A model generated the notes under the pieces. That model made no database searches. It had not been told where the DNA came from and worked only from the letters and a program-made list of their open reading frames with translations. Both the position numbers and the translations under genes were made by a program. Shown piece by piece: positions 50,699 to 61,136 of a stretch of 64,000 bases of DNA. Origin of the DNA: Cunninghamella blakesleeana (lineage: Eukaryota > Mucoromycota > Mucoromycetes > Mucorales > Cunninghamellaceae); assembly GCA_017871115.1 (NCBI GenBank), contig JAFCIZ010000001.1, positions 5,003,501-5,067,500 on the forward strand, in the 5' to 3' direction. How positions within the stretch are numbered: position 1 is the first letter of the stretch; each line of letters opens with the position of its first letter.

Positions 50699-53219
50699 TT
50701 AATCGGCAACACCAACTAATCGAACCAAATCAATAATGATATTTGTTAAATGACTTGCTGCAGCATCCAATAAACTAAGAGGATAAAATCCAGATCCATA
50801 AACATAGCCTTTTGAAGCTTGTAATAATTGCTGAAGGCATAATGCATATTGCTTTTGAATTACTTTAAACTCATTGATTTTTTGTGCTGAAATTGATTCG
50901 GTGTTGTTATTATCATTTTCATCATCATTACCTTGAACTTGATCATCATTTTCATCCATGCCTTCAAAACTACTAACGCTATTATCACTTGAATCATCGT
51001 CTTCTTCTTCACTGTATGCTTCTTTTTGGTTGGAAATAACATTATATAATATATCGCATTTGTCTACTTGATCTGTAATGGATTTACATACTGAGATTAT
51101 AGATTTAATACCTAAAAGAACTTCTGTAGGATGATTGGATCTATTTATTTAAAATAAATATATATATAAGAACCAGTTAAATAATGTTTATATATATATA
51201 TATATGATTCTAGCTATACTTTACCTTGCTTTTTTAAGTAAATCATCAATAGAAGCTTGATATTCAATTAAACTACTGTAGGAAATAATACCAGCATTTC
51301 CGTTTGGCCTTAATACACTGTTGATATCAGGTTGTTTTAGCTCATAGGTAGATATAGCATTTGAATGTGATTCTAAGGGGAAGAGAAAAAGAGAGAAAAG
51401 AAAATATTTATCAGTTAACATTCTTTTACCTTAAAATATTTATATATTAAAAACATATTGTTATTATAGTAATCTTACTTTTAATATCATTTAATTGGCG
51501 CTGAGAAAGATCATATTTTATTTGCCATTGTTTAACATCATTTTTTAGTTTTTCCATGACCTCATTTGTATAATCTCTTTCTTTTATTAAAGCATCACTT
51601 GCCATTGCTAAAGTGTCTAATCGTGATATTAATTCTTCCATATCCTTTTTGGTATCTTTTGTTAACTAAAAAAAAAAAAGAGTAAATTATCATTCTATCT
51701 TTATGACTAGAATTATTACTATCATTCTATTTCTATTTACCTCTTCTTGATTTTGGTATTGTAATTCTAATTCTTTGTACTCTTTTTCCAATTGGTTGTA
51801 TTTTTTAAGTATAGATGAATCCTTTCTTGATGTTTCTTTTGAGGCACATTTTTCTTCTAATTCTTTAATTTTTTTATTTAATAAATCAATTTGATGTTCA
51901 TATTTTCGTTGTAATTGGGTTGTTTCAGATGAGCTTGAGCTATTATTTCTTTTATCACGATGATTATTTTCATTATTCTATAGAATTAATAATCAAAAAT
52001 AAAAAAAAAATAAAAATTTAAAAATGAATAAATGCAATAACAAAATGTGTCATTATTTATCTATTTATACTTTTACTTACTTGCTCTTTATCCACCATAA
52101 AATCTAAATCAGCCATTAAACTATCTAATGAATCTGTCCAGCTTGAATCATTTCTTTGTAAATCATAAGCTTCTTGTTGCTGATTATTATTATTATTATT
52201 ACTACTATCCAATGGATGAAGGTTAGATGAATAAGTATGATATTGTTGTTGTTGTTGATCATATTTATGTATGGTAGCTGTTGGTTGGGGTGTTAAAGGC
52301 AATTGATAGTATTCATTCGTTTGTAATGCATCTTTATTATTAAATTCAAAATCTTTGGGTGGTAAAGGTGGCAAGGAATCGGTCTATTAAAAATAAAAAA
52401 TAAAAACATTGAAAGAATTTATTAATTAGATTCATATTAAATTCTTTTTATTTAATTTTTTTTAAAAAAAAGAAAAAAATACCTTTTCCATTTTAGTATG
52501 AGGATATCTTCTAGCTAATTCATGATAAACATCACTTGAAAGATCCATAAATCGATTACTAGGTAAAGTGGCTAATTTTTGTCTTGCTTGATTTCTTCTT
52601 GGATGAAATTCATCATGTACTGGTAAAAATGGTACTATAAAAAATAAAAGTATATATATATATATATATATGTTAGTTAGTTAGTTTAGCATAATCATTA
52701 ACATTTATTTCTTTTTTTCATCACGCGTTAAAAATACCTTCTTTGTCATTCAATGTTCTCCTTGTCATTTCATCATATACGTCTCTTGCAAGTTCCAAAA
52801 ACTGGCCATTATTTAGTTTTGATAATTTTAATCGAGAATTAATTCGTTTTGGTGCTGCCCCATTAATAGATTCTATTTATTATTATAATTATTATTTAAT
52901 AAATATATATAAATATATATATATATTAATATTCTTATTAATAATATATTTATCTATCCTATATATATATTAGGGGGTGGGGTTATGGTAATATCTATTT
53001 GACATAATAATAATAATAAATATTTAAATATTTACCTTTTTCAAGATATGTTGCTAAATAGTCTTTTAAATCGTTATGATACATTTTCGTAATGGCTAAT
53101 TCATTAATAGTTAAATCTTTTGCTTGTTGTTGTCCAGGAGCGGAGTTATATGTTTTTGAAGAATCTGTTGAATACCAATCTTCATGGCACATAGACGATG
53201 GTGAATCTGGTAAAGTCAT
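50699..53219 (-). CDS. SPA2: Spa2/GIT-type polarisome scaffold with SHD repeats
   Basis: Eight exons, 53219-53036, 52872-52738, 52634-52483, 52383-52081, 51977-51741, 51665-51479, 51372-51225 and 51140-50699, join in phase to give 595 residues. Two Spa2-homology repeats sit near residues 75-150: SRLKLSKLNNGQFLELARDV, YDEMTRR, and ARQKLATLPSNRFMDLSSDV, YHELARRYP. A Pro/Gln-rich linker, a long coiled coil (KYEHQIDLLNKKIKELEEK onward) and a C-terminal helical region (QQLLQASKGYVYGSGFYPLS) follow. Spa2 holds formin and MAPK-pathway kinases at the growing tip; the repeats bind MAPKKs of the Fus3 and Slt2 cascades in yeast. It may therefore be a partner of the pathway containing the MAP kinase at 13.2-15.0 kb. 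It is shorter than ascomycete Spa2. Confidence 0.9.
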
Positions 53220-53540
53220 ATTTTTATTACAATAATAATATAGTGTGCTCTATCATAAAATGATGATGATGATGTGATATGGAAAAATGGGATATATAAT
53301 CCACTCTATTTAAAAGATATAGAGAAAAAGAGATAATAAGATAAAAAAAAAAAGAAAAAGAAAAGGAATGAATAAACATTATAAAAAAATAAAAAAATGG
53401 CTTTAAATAAAAAAAATTAAGGGGGAATGAACAATAAGTTAAACAATCATACCAATTGTTTGATAGATTAAGGAGGTAAAAAGATCAATTATTTAGTATT
53501 TAAAATGTAGGTGAATAGGTGTGTGAAAGGAGATGGGATT
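53220..53540. other. intergenic, SPA2 promoter / APC8 3' end
   Basis: About 320 bp, AT-rich with A-runs. No gene seen. Confidence 0.6.
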
Positions 53541-54655
53541 TTATTTGTTTTCAGGTATATTATTTGCAATATTCTTTATTTCTTCTAATAATGCTTTTGC
53601 TTCTTCATGATACTAAAAAGATAAAAGAGATAAAAATAAAAAATTAATAATGTTCCCTTAATCATTTTTTAATATTATCATTCTTCAATAATAATACATT
53701 ACTTACTGGAAAATTAAATGGTAATACGTCTCTGGCATATTTTTCACCTATATCCAATTTGTGATCGGCAATCATATATTTAGCTAAAAATAATTTGCCT
53801 TCTGCTATTTCTTCACTTTCACCCTAAATAAAATAAATGATAAATAAAAATAAACATCCATGATTAAAATATTAATAATTATACTAGTCTTTTTTATTTA
53901 TTTTATTTTATTTTATTTTTACGTTACCTTTCCTTGGTTATCCAATTCAGTAATTGCTTTTTCATAATAAAAGGCAGATAAGTGCGGCTTCAACATTTTA
54001 TCATATATACGTGCTAATTGAATGGATATATCATAACTTCCTGGTTTTGGTGATTCATTTGCCCTTTCATAACATCGCTGTGCTTCATTATGCATATTTG
54101 CTAGACGATAACATTGAGCTAAAGCATTCCACATCCGTCCATCATGGGGTCTAGCATAAATAAATAAAAATAAAAATAAGAATTAGAATTAGACTTTTTT
54201 GTTTTTAAAATAGAAATAAAAATAAATATGTATGATTGACTTACTTTAATTCAGCTGCTTTTTCATAATAATATTTTGCATAATAAGGTAATTTAAGAAC
54301 TTCATATGCTTGCCCTAACCCATACCAAGCTATATAACTACGAGGATTTATATCTATCATTAAAATAAAAATAAAAATAATAAAAAAAAGGGAACATTAA
54401 TTAGTATATAAGTGTAAAATACATTACTTTTTATAGATAATTTATTATTATGCCTATTATTATTATTATTATTTTATATATATTACATACTTATTGCTCT
54501 TTTATAACATTCAATTGCCGCATTAGCATTCTTTAACTCGATATAATCATGCCCTAATAATGTCCATGCCCAGATATAACTTCTATTCAATTTCAATGCC
54601 CGTTTAAAGTATTCAATAGCTAACGCTCCTTCTCGTTTACTACTATAATAATTGC

Positions 54656-54687
<32 letters not shown>

Positions 54688-56546
54688 CGATCAGTCTTGA
54701 TTATAGTTTTTATGGAAACCATTACTATTAACTATCAATATTTACCAATAATACAACAGGTCTCTGGACTACATTTATCAATTTTTTCACTTTGATGAGC
54801 CAATATACTAAGCAAGGTTTGATTTTTTTTTATATACAACAAATTTGAATAGACATCCATCTGTTCTAGTCGATAAGGATTTTTTTTTCTTATTTGTTCA
54901 AAAAAGTGCTGAGAAGTTTCATATTCTACATATATATTAAAAAAATCGCGGTAGGAAGGTAAATTGATGAAAATTCAAGATAAAGGGATATTATTTTATT
55001 TGTCTTCGCCTTCTTCTTTTTCTTTCTTTTCTTTTACCTGCATTGCTATAGTAGGCTAATGCCAACTGAGCTATTATATAAGTACTTTCCGGGAATAATC
55101 CAATTAAAGGTATCATAAAATCTTCAAATGTCTCTTTTGAAAAGTGAAGTTCTATTGTTAAATGTGCAAAAAAGAAATCCTTCATAATACTGTTGGGTAA
55201 TTTCGTATCTAATAATCTTTGGATGTCATTGAACTATTATAATTATAAAATAATATAGAAATATATATTATTATTTTGAATTTTTTTTTTTAAAAAAAAA
55301 TCATATGTAATGACTTACCATTTTTTTATTAACTACCAAAGTACTAAGTTCTTTCCAAGCTGACCAATTAAATTCATATTTTTTGATGGATTCAATTAAC
55401 ATAAAAGCTGCTGTTTGATTTTCACCCCTTTGTCGAAGTACTATACCGAATCTAAAATTTATACAAAAAAAGGTATACATATACATATTAAAAGCCCAAC
55501 CTACATGTACATATGTAAAAATCAAAAATATAAGAATTATTCGCCACTTACAAGTAAAAACAAAATGCATCTAAAGGTTGATCATTTTCATATGCTTCAA
55601 CTAATTCATCATGTATAGAACCAAGCTCCATATTTTCGGTTAGTGAGTTATCGTTAACACCTAAAATTGAAAATAAGTAAAAAGTGAAAAAAAGTAAGAA
55701 TTGATAAAATATAAAAGCTATGCTCCTTTTTTTTTTCCTCCTCCAATTACTATTATTAATATAACAATTATTACTGTTATTGATATACATATATAAACTT
55801 ACTTAACACATCATAATGTTGCTCTTCTTTTTGTTTTTCTCCTAACTTTTACCATTATTATTATTTGTATAAATATATATAAATAATTATACATATAAAT
55901 TAATATAATTATCCACAATAGTATATATATATATATATATATAAGATATATCTTTCTATTTTTATTTTTATTTACTAAATATCGTGCATAAAGTCTTAAG
56001 AAACGTAGTCTTGGATTATTATAACCTTTTAAAATAAAGTTTACGTTTTCAAATTGTCGTAAATGGAATAATGATCTAGCATATTGATATTTATTAAATT
56101 CTTGTTCATTTAATGACGGTAAGGACGCGTCGTAGTTGTTGTAAAAAGTGTGCTGATGTTCAAATTGATTTGATAGATTAAGCGTTGCTTCATCTAATCC
56201 TTCTAATAGTTCGGCAGACCTATTATTTTTAATTTATAATTATTATATATTTATTATTATAGAAATAAATTCATAAATAAAATAAATATATTTATATTGA
56301 TTATTATAATTAAAATAATAAAATAATAAAATAATAAAAATAAAATAGAGAGAGAGAGATCAATTAATACGGAAAAGCGAGTTTTTTTATTTTCATTATT
56401 ATTATATCCATAATCCATTACCATTTGGCTGCAATAAAAAGACATCTATCGGTACATATAATTACTGACTCTTGTAATTGTCTTCTGAATCTTTCAACAA
56501 CAGCACTATCATACTCTTTTAATATTTTATTATGAACGTTGACATT

Positions 56547-56549
<3 letters not shown>
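53541..56549 (-). CDS. CDC23: APC8/Cdc23, TPR subunit of the anaphase-promoting complex
   Basis: Twelve exons (56549-56422, 56219-55976, 55845-55803, 55660-55552, 55451-55319, 55233-55038, 54925-54746, 54655-54491, 54353-54245, 54150-53928, 53823-53707, 53612-53541) join in phase to give 572 residues. The N-terminus has the APC8 signature [16 protein letters not shown] and [15 protein letters not shown], then [20 protein letters not shown] run of TPRs follows, e.g. [53 protein letters not shown] and [23 protein letters not shown]8 is a scaffold TPR subunit of the cyclosome, the ubiquitin ligase that degrades cyclins and securin. Exon 3 is only 43 nt. An AATGCGG promoter motif lies about 100 bp upstream. 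Confidence 0.93.
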
Positions 56550-56583
<34 letters not shown>

Positions 56584-56640
56584 TTATTATTATTTTTAAA
56601 GTCAAAAAAAAAGTTTGAAAAAAAAGCAAAGTATTAATTA

Positions 56641-56660
56641 TTTTTAAAAGACCGCATTTT
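56641..56660 (-). promoter_or_regulatory. AATGCGG/T-run motif upstream of APC8
   Basis: On the minus strand this reads AATGCGGTCTTTTAAAA, about 95-110 bp upstream of the APC8 ATG. It differs at one base from the 17-mer at 8554. Confidence 0.4.
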
Positions 56661-57101
56661 ATTTTATTTTTAATGCAAATTGGCACTGGTATATACTTTA
56701 TGAATGTTTTTAATATCTGTTATTCCAATATTATATTCGAATTATATTTATTTATAGCACCTGACACGGTTGCTAATCCTTCTTTTTATTATTTTTACAT
56801 GTACTATTTTATTTTTTTACATAATATATATTATCTTAACTATCAACTCTTTATTTTACTTATATTTTAATGAATCACTGATATTTCATAAATATATATT
56901 TATAGGTTAGAAATAATTAATAAAAATTTCCTTTTTCCATGTTTTTTCTATTTGTTTTTTAAAATTTAGTATGAAATTTGCCGCAGTTCATCTGTAAACT
57001 GTTACACATAATTTTTTAGATTAAATAATTATTATTTACAAAACAACTAAAGTAGTATTGTTAGCTTAATTCATTATCTTTCAAAGAATGGTCTTTTCTG
57101 A

Positions 57102-57118
57102 TCGAAGTTCAACTTCGA
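57102..57118. repeat. 17-bp perfect palindrome
   Basis: TCGAAGTTCAACTTCGA: 8-bp arms around one central base. It could be a protein-binding site or lie near an element end. Confidence 0.6.
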
Positions 57119-57260
57119 CAATACACTTTTTTTAATAGTATGATGCGGTTAATCTTTTATCCCGTATATTCTGTGTTATGGATTTTATTAGTTATGTAAC
57201 AAGTGATGTTGCCTTTTATAGTTTTAGAAAATAGATAGTTTTATAGTTTAGTTTGATTGT

Positions 57261-57530
57261 CAGTGAGCACCAGTATCTTTTTTTATAAGTAGTGTTGTGT
57301 GTGTTTTTGGTAAGAGTTATTTTTGTTAAAATAAAATAAGAGAGTTTGTATTTATATTAACTATAAATAAGATAATTCCAGTGAGCACCAGTTCTTGTTT
57401 TATAAGTAGTGTTATGTGGGTTTTTGTTTAAGATTTATTTTTGAAATGAGGAATGAGTATTATAAGTTATATTTGGAGTATATAATAAGTTTCCAGTGAG
57501 CACCAGTTCCTGTTTTATAAGTAGAACGAC
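57261..57530 (+). repeat. three direct repeats at about 115-bp spacing
   Basis: CAGTGAGCACCAGT followed by a T-rich part and TTTTATAAGTAGTG starts at 57261, 57379 and 57494. Copies 1 and 2 match over about 50 bp; copy 3 diverges after TAAGTAG. They lie 0.5-0.8 kb beyond the last retroelement ORF. Confidence 0.8.
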
Positions 57531-58037
57531 TTAATATAAAGGAATAGAAAATTAAAAAAATAAAATAAAATAAAAAAAATAAAAGAAAATAAAATAAAGA
57601 TTATAAGTAAAATATAAGCAGGATTAAAGCAAAAGTTTAATGACCGCCGAGTAAAATAAGTAGTAAAGAGTTTAAATGATTTAGATCAGTAGTATAGAAT
57701 ATTTAAGTGAATAAATATTATAAAATAAGATAGTATATAATAATATAAAATATTATAAAGTAAAAATAAAATAAAAATAAAATAATTTGTTAAATAAAAA
57801 ATAGATAAGTTCAATAATTGAATATGTTATAGTAAGTTAAAATAAAAAAATTTAAAATTATAAAGTTTGTTTTATAAAGTGGACAAGTTCAATAATTATT
57901 TAGTAGATAATAATTTATTATAAAAATTTGACAATTTAAGAGAAAGAAAGAGAAAAAAATTGGTTCTATTTATATTAAAAAAAAATTTAAAAAATTATTC
58001 AAAGTATATTGAGAGTAGGGAAAAGAGATGAAAGTGA

Positions 58038-58568
58038 CTATCGTATGGAGTGGCCACTCCAAGAGCGGCTACTCCAGGAGTAGCTACTCCAAAAAGCAGT
58101 ACTAGTTTTAAGGAGCGCCATTGGTATCACCATTGTCGACACCCCAACGCCAACAAAAGATAGCCCTCTATCTTGAATATCATTCCATGGATCCATGTTT
58201 CTTATTCTTCTTATGATGACTTTATTAACCTTAGCAGTACCAACACCAGTGAAAAGTTCTTGAAGGAGATTTGTTCGTTGCATTTTATATATTGCTAAAC
58301 TTTCATTAGTAGTAGGACGATCCAAAGAATGATGTAAAAATCTGTGTACCATAGGACAGAGGCTAGCAGAAAAGGTATCATACATTCTATTTCTAATTTT
58401 TTCTACAGTTTGGTGATCGTCTACATACATAGGATATAAATATCTTATGAACATCCTATATGTCTCGATTTCTGGTAGTTTATCAAAGTTTTCCAAAACA
58501 TTTAAGGCTTCATCATAAAGAGGGTCTTCATCTAGGGGTACACGGTTTGTATTAAAGGGCATATCCAT
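58038..58568 (-). CDS. unknown ORF downstream of integrase
   Basis: Intact 176-residue frame, same strand as the retroelement and 330 bp after the integrase stop. The first 140 residues look like a real folded protein (LYDEALNVLENFDKLPEIET, YRMFIRYLYPMYVDDHQTVE, MVHRFLHHSLDRPTTNESLA). They are followed by a Val/Gly/Met-rich segment and a Ser/Trp-rich end (STAFWSSYSWSSRSWSGHS) encoded by three 15-bp near-palindromic repeats. I see no Gag, envelope or chromodomain signature. It may be an extra retroelement gene, a captured host gene or a separate host gene. Confidence 0.6.
   Translation of the reverse strand: MDMPFNTNRVPLDEDPLYDEALNVLENFDKLPEIETYRMFIRYLYPMYVDDHQTVEKIRNRMYDTFSASLCPMVHRFLHHSLDRPTTNESLAIYKMQRTNLLQELFTGVGTAKVNKVIIRRIRNMDPWNDIQDRGLSFVGVGVSTMVIPMALLKTSTAFWSSYSWSSRSWSGHSIR
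58047..58090. repeat. three tandem 15-bp units of a 14-bp palindrome
   Basis: Units at 58047, 58062 and 58077. The first (GGAGTGGCCACTCC) and third (GGAGTAGCTACTCC) are perfect 14-bp palindromes; the middle one (AGAGCGGCTACTCC) is imperfect. They are GC-rich against very AT-rich surroundings and encode the end of the 176-residue ORF. Confidence 0.85.
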
Positions 58569-58897
58569 GGTTGTTAAAGTAGCAAAGGATAATAAGAAGG
58601 TAAAATGGTTAAAAAAATTTTTTTTTTGTAATAATTTGATAAAAATAAAGAGAGTAAGAAGAAGTATAAATGTATATATATATTTTTTTTTTTTTTTTTG
58701 TGTTGGCAGATTAGCTCTTTTGTGTTACTGGATCAACTTCGTTAAAATTATTATTGTTATCTGATTTTTTTTTTTTTTTAATATGATTTATACTATTATG
58801 ATTATTATTATATATATTATATATTATTATTATTATTATTTTTCGGAAGAGTACGTAATAATTATTATTATTATAAATTTTTTTTTTTTTTTTTTTT
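58569..58897. other. spacer between integrase and the last ORF
   Basis: Poly-T/poly-A runs and TAT/ATT repeats. No coding sequence. It resembles the larger spacer between RT and integrase in composition. Confidence 0.6.
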
Positions 58898-60217
58898 TTA
58901 TATTTCCAATCCATAGGTTTTATAAACATGTACATTCCAATTTACATCAGGTAATTGTAAAATTTTGAGCCTATTACCATGAACACGCTTTATCCTTGTC
59001 TTTGTTGTATCTAGTGGTTTAATCATATAAGTACCTTTCCCAAGAGATTGGTGTATGATATATTTTCCTTGCCACATGTCAGATATTTTCCCAGACCAAG
59101 AATTTGCTTTTATTCCATTATATAACGTTACAATGTCACCGATTCTGAAGGCAGGTTTCCATTCTCTATTATTATTTAAGACTTTTTTATCGATCGCCAA
59201 TTTCTGGTTCATTTGTGATTTTTCTATCATTTTTGATGCTGATTGTCTTATCTGATTGAGAGCTAGAATTTCCTTTTTTGTCCTTAATTTTAATTGTGTA
59301 TCAAAATTATAAGTATGAAAATCAATAGGTTTGGCATGTTGATCAAACGGAGTTTTAACGTCATATCCATAAGTTAAATAAAATGGTGATTGTTGTGTTG
59401 AAGATTGTTTGATGGATCGATACGCGAATAGAACCGAAGGAAGATATTGATCCCATATTGATTTTTCAGTTGATGTAACCTTTTTTATTATAGTTCCAAG
59501 TGTAGAATTAAACCTTTCAATCAATCCATTGGCTTGAGAGTTTCCGACTGATATTGTATTATGATGTATATTATATTGATTACAAACCTTTTTTATTAAA
59601 TCACTAATAAAGGGTTTGCCATTATCCGTAATTATAAGATGAGGTGTACCATGACGACATATTATTTCTTCATAAATAAATAAGGCAACTTCTGATGTTG
59701 TTTGATAACGTAAAGCACGAGCTTCTACCCATTTAGTTAGATAATCTATACCGGCAATAATATATCTGTATCCACCTTTTGATGTAGGTACATGTTTAAC
59801 ATCCAAGCCCCATTGTTCAAATGATTTCGATTTAACTGGTATAGGATAGAGAAATTCATTTAATTTTTTAGGACCTACCGTTTGACATCTTGAACATTTT
59901 TTTATATATATTTGTATATCTTTAGCCATAGAATCCCAATAATATCTTATTGATAATTTATATAATGTATTGTGATAACCAATATGTCCACCTAAAGGAT
60001 GTTGATGATACATGTACAGTGCTTCCAGAGCTTCTTGCTTATTTAAAACTTGTCTTAGAGTTTGATGTTTGATATTAAATTTATATAGTTTATTGTTTCG
60101 AACAATAAAATTATGTGAGTTTCGTTGTAAGTATCTTTTCATTTTTATTGTTATGTCTTCAGGAATTTTTAAAGTTGTGAGATATTCTTTAATGTTATTT
60201 ATAATTTGCTGATCCAT
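58898..60217 (-). CDS. retroelement integrase, free-standing ORF
   Basis: Intact frame of 439 residues with its own ATG after an A-run. It has the zinc-binding HHCC domain (H73, H78, C108, C111, in HQHPLGGHIGYHNTLYKL and KKCSRCQ), then the catalytic core with D139 (WGLDVKHVP), D198 (IITDNGKPFI) and E234 (ANGLIERFNS), a D-X35-E spacing. The C-terminal part includes FRIGDIVTLYNG and WQGKYIIHQSLGKGTYMI, the usual GPY/F-like DNA-binding region. It inserts element cDNA into host DNA. In Ty3/Gypsy elements integrase is normally cut from a Gag-Pol or Pol polyprotein; here it is not in the same frame or even adjacent to the RNase H. All catalytic residues are present. Confidence 0.93.
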   Translation of the reverse strand: MDQQIINNIKEYLTTLKIPEDITIKMKRYLQRNSHNFIVRNNKLYKFNIKHQTLRQVLNKQEALEALYMYHQHPLGGHIGYHNTLYKLSIRYYWDSMAKDIQIYIKKCSRCQTVGPKKLNEFLYPIPVKSKSFEQWGLDVKHVPTSKGGYRYIIAGIDYLTKWVEARALRYQTTSEVALFIYEEIICRHGTPHLIITDNGKPFISDLIKKVCNQYNIHHNTISVGNSQANGLIERFNSTLGTIIKKVTSTEKSIWDQYLPSVLFAYRSIKQSSTQQSPFYLTYGYDVKTPFDQHAKPIDFHTYNFDTQLKLRTKKEILALNQIRQSASKMIEKSQMNQKLAIDKKVLNNNREWKPAFRIGDIVTLYNGIKANSWSGKISDMWQGKYIIHQSLGKGTYMIKPLDTTKTRIKRVHGNRLKILQLPDVNWNVHVYKTYGLEI

Positions 60218-60386
60218 TTTTTTTTTTTTTTTTTTGTTGTGAAAAGAATTTTTTTTTTTTTGTGTGTGTGATTGTAACTATATTAAATAAAGTTGTGTGA
60301 GTTGTTTTAATATATTCTGCAAAGGATTTTTGATTATGTATTGTTGTATTAGTGTCGTGTTATAAGTTGTTTTTGATTTTGAGTAT

Positions 60387-60416
60387 AGCTTTTAATGTCT
60401 TCAATCGTCTTCGGAC
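60387..60416 (+). repeat. dispersed copy of the spacer repeat
   Basis: AGCTTTTAATGTCTTCAATC followed by GTCTTCGGAC: a diverged copy of the 40-bp tandem unit at 60955. A second similar copy starts at 60674 (there ending GTCTTGGACG). Confidence 0.75.
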
Positions 60417-60954
60417 AATATATATATATATTTTTTGTATTTGTTTAAGTGTTATGTGTGTAGTTGTTTTTTTTTTTTTTTTGTAGTTTTAAATATTGTT
60501 GTAAAATTAGTAGATATATAATGATGTTTGTTGTAATATTAGTTATTGTAATCTATTAATAAAAGAATAGTTGTTGTAAAAATAATTGTTGTAGTAGTTG
60601 TAAAAATAATTATAAGAATTGTTGCAATTGTTGTAACAATAATTGATGTAAAATAATAATAGTTAGTTAGATTAGCTTTTAATGTCTTCAATCGTCTTGG
60701 ACGCTATATATATTTTTTTTTTTTTGTATTTGTTATGTGTTTTTTTTTTTTTTTTTTTGTTATGTTGTTTTTAATTGTTGTAATTAATGTTATTGAAGTG
60801 GTAGTTTGTTAAAAATAATTGTTGTAAATAAATAATATAATTGTTGTATAAAAATATAGATTTTTGTTGCAAGCGTTGTTGAAATAGTAATAATTGTTGT
60901 ATAATATTGTCTTCTATAAAATAATTGTAAAATAAGTTGTTTTGTTAATTGTTT

Positions 60955-61070
60955 GTCTAGCTTTTATCGTCTTCAATTTCTCTTGGACGTTTGTGTCTAG
61001 CTTTTAGCGTCTTCAATTTCTCTTGGACGTTTGTGTCTAGCTTTTAGCGTCTTCAATTTCTCTTGGACGT
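60955..61070 (+). repeat. three 40-bp tandem repeats in the RT-integrase spacer
   Basis: Units begin with GTCTAGCTTTTA at 60955, 60995 and 61035 and continue CGTCTTCAATTTCTCTTGG, then ACGTTTGT. The last is truncated at ACGT. Units differ by only one or two bases, so the array is young. Confidence 0.9.
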
Positions 61071-61136
61071 TATATTTTATTATTATTATAAATTTTTTTT
61101 TTTTTTTTTTTTTTGTTGTTTTTTTTTTTTTTTGTT

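Larger units (their letters stand above)
56550..58037. other. AT-rich 3' flank of the retroelement with spaced direct repeats
   Basis: About 1.5 kb without a gene. It contains the APC8 promoter (first 150 bp), a 17-bp palindrome at 57102-57118, three direct repeats at 57261-57530, and long A-rich tracts (57540-57970). Part of it may be the 3' LTR or UTR of the retroelement, but no LTR boundary could be fixed. Confidence 0.5.
60218..61136. other. 0.9-kb non-coding spacer inside the retroelement
   Basis: Separates the RNase H stop from the integrase start. It is filled with T-runs (A-runs on the element strand), TTGTTGTAA-like repeats, and five copies of a 30-40-bp motif, three of them in tandem (60955-61070) and two dispersed (60387 and 60674). 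No ORF of note. Confidence 0.75.

Noticed and set aside
56673..56870. 65-residue frame next to APC8
   Set aside because: Phe/Tyr/Ile-rich, no homology pattern, in AT-rich spacer.
58711..58968. Short frames on both strands between the integrase and the 176-residue ORF
   Set aside because: Composed of poly-A/T and TAT repeats (Lys/Asn or Ile/Phe runs); no protein-like composition.
60955..61070. Tandem 40-bp repeats as a possible CRISPR array
   Set aside because: Units are contiguous with no unique spacers, lie inside a eukaryotic retroelement, and there are no cas genes.
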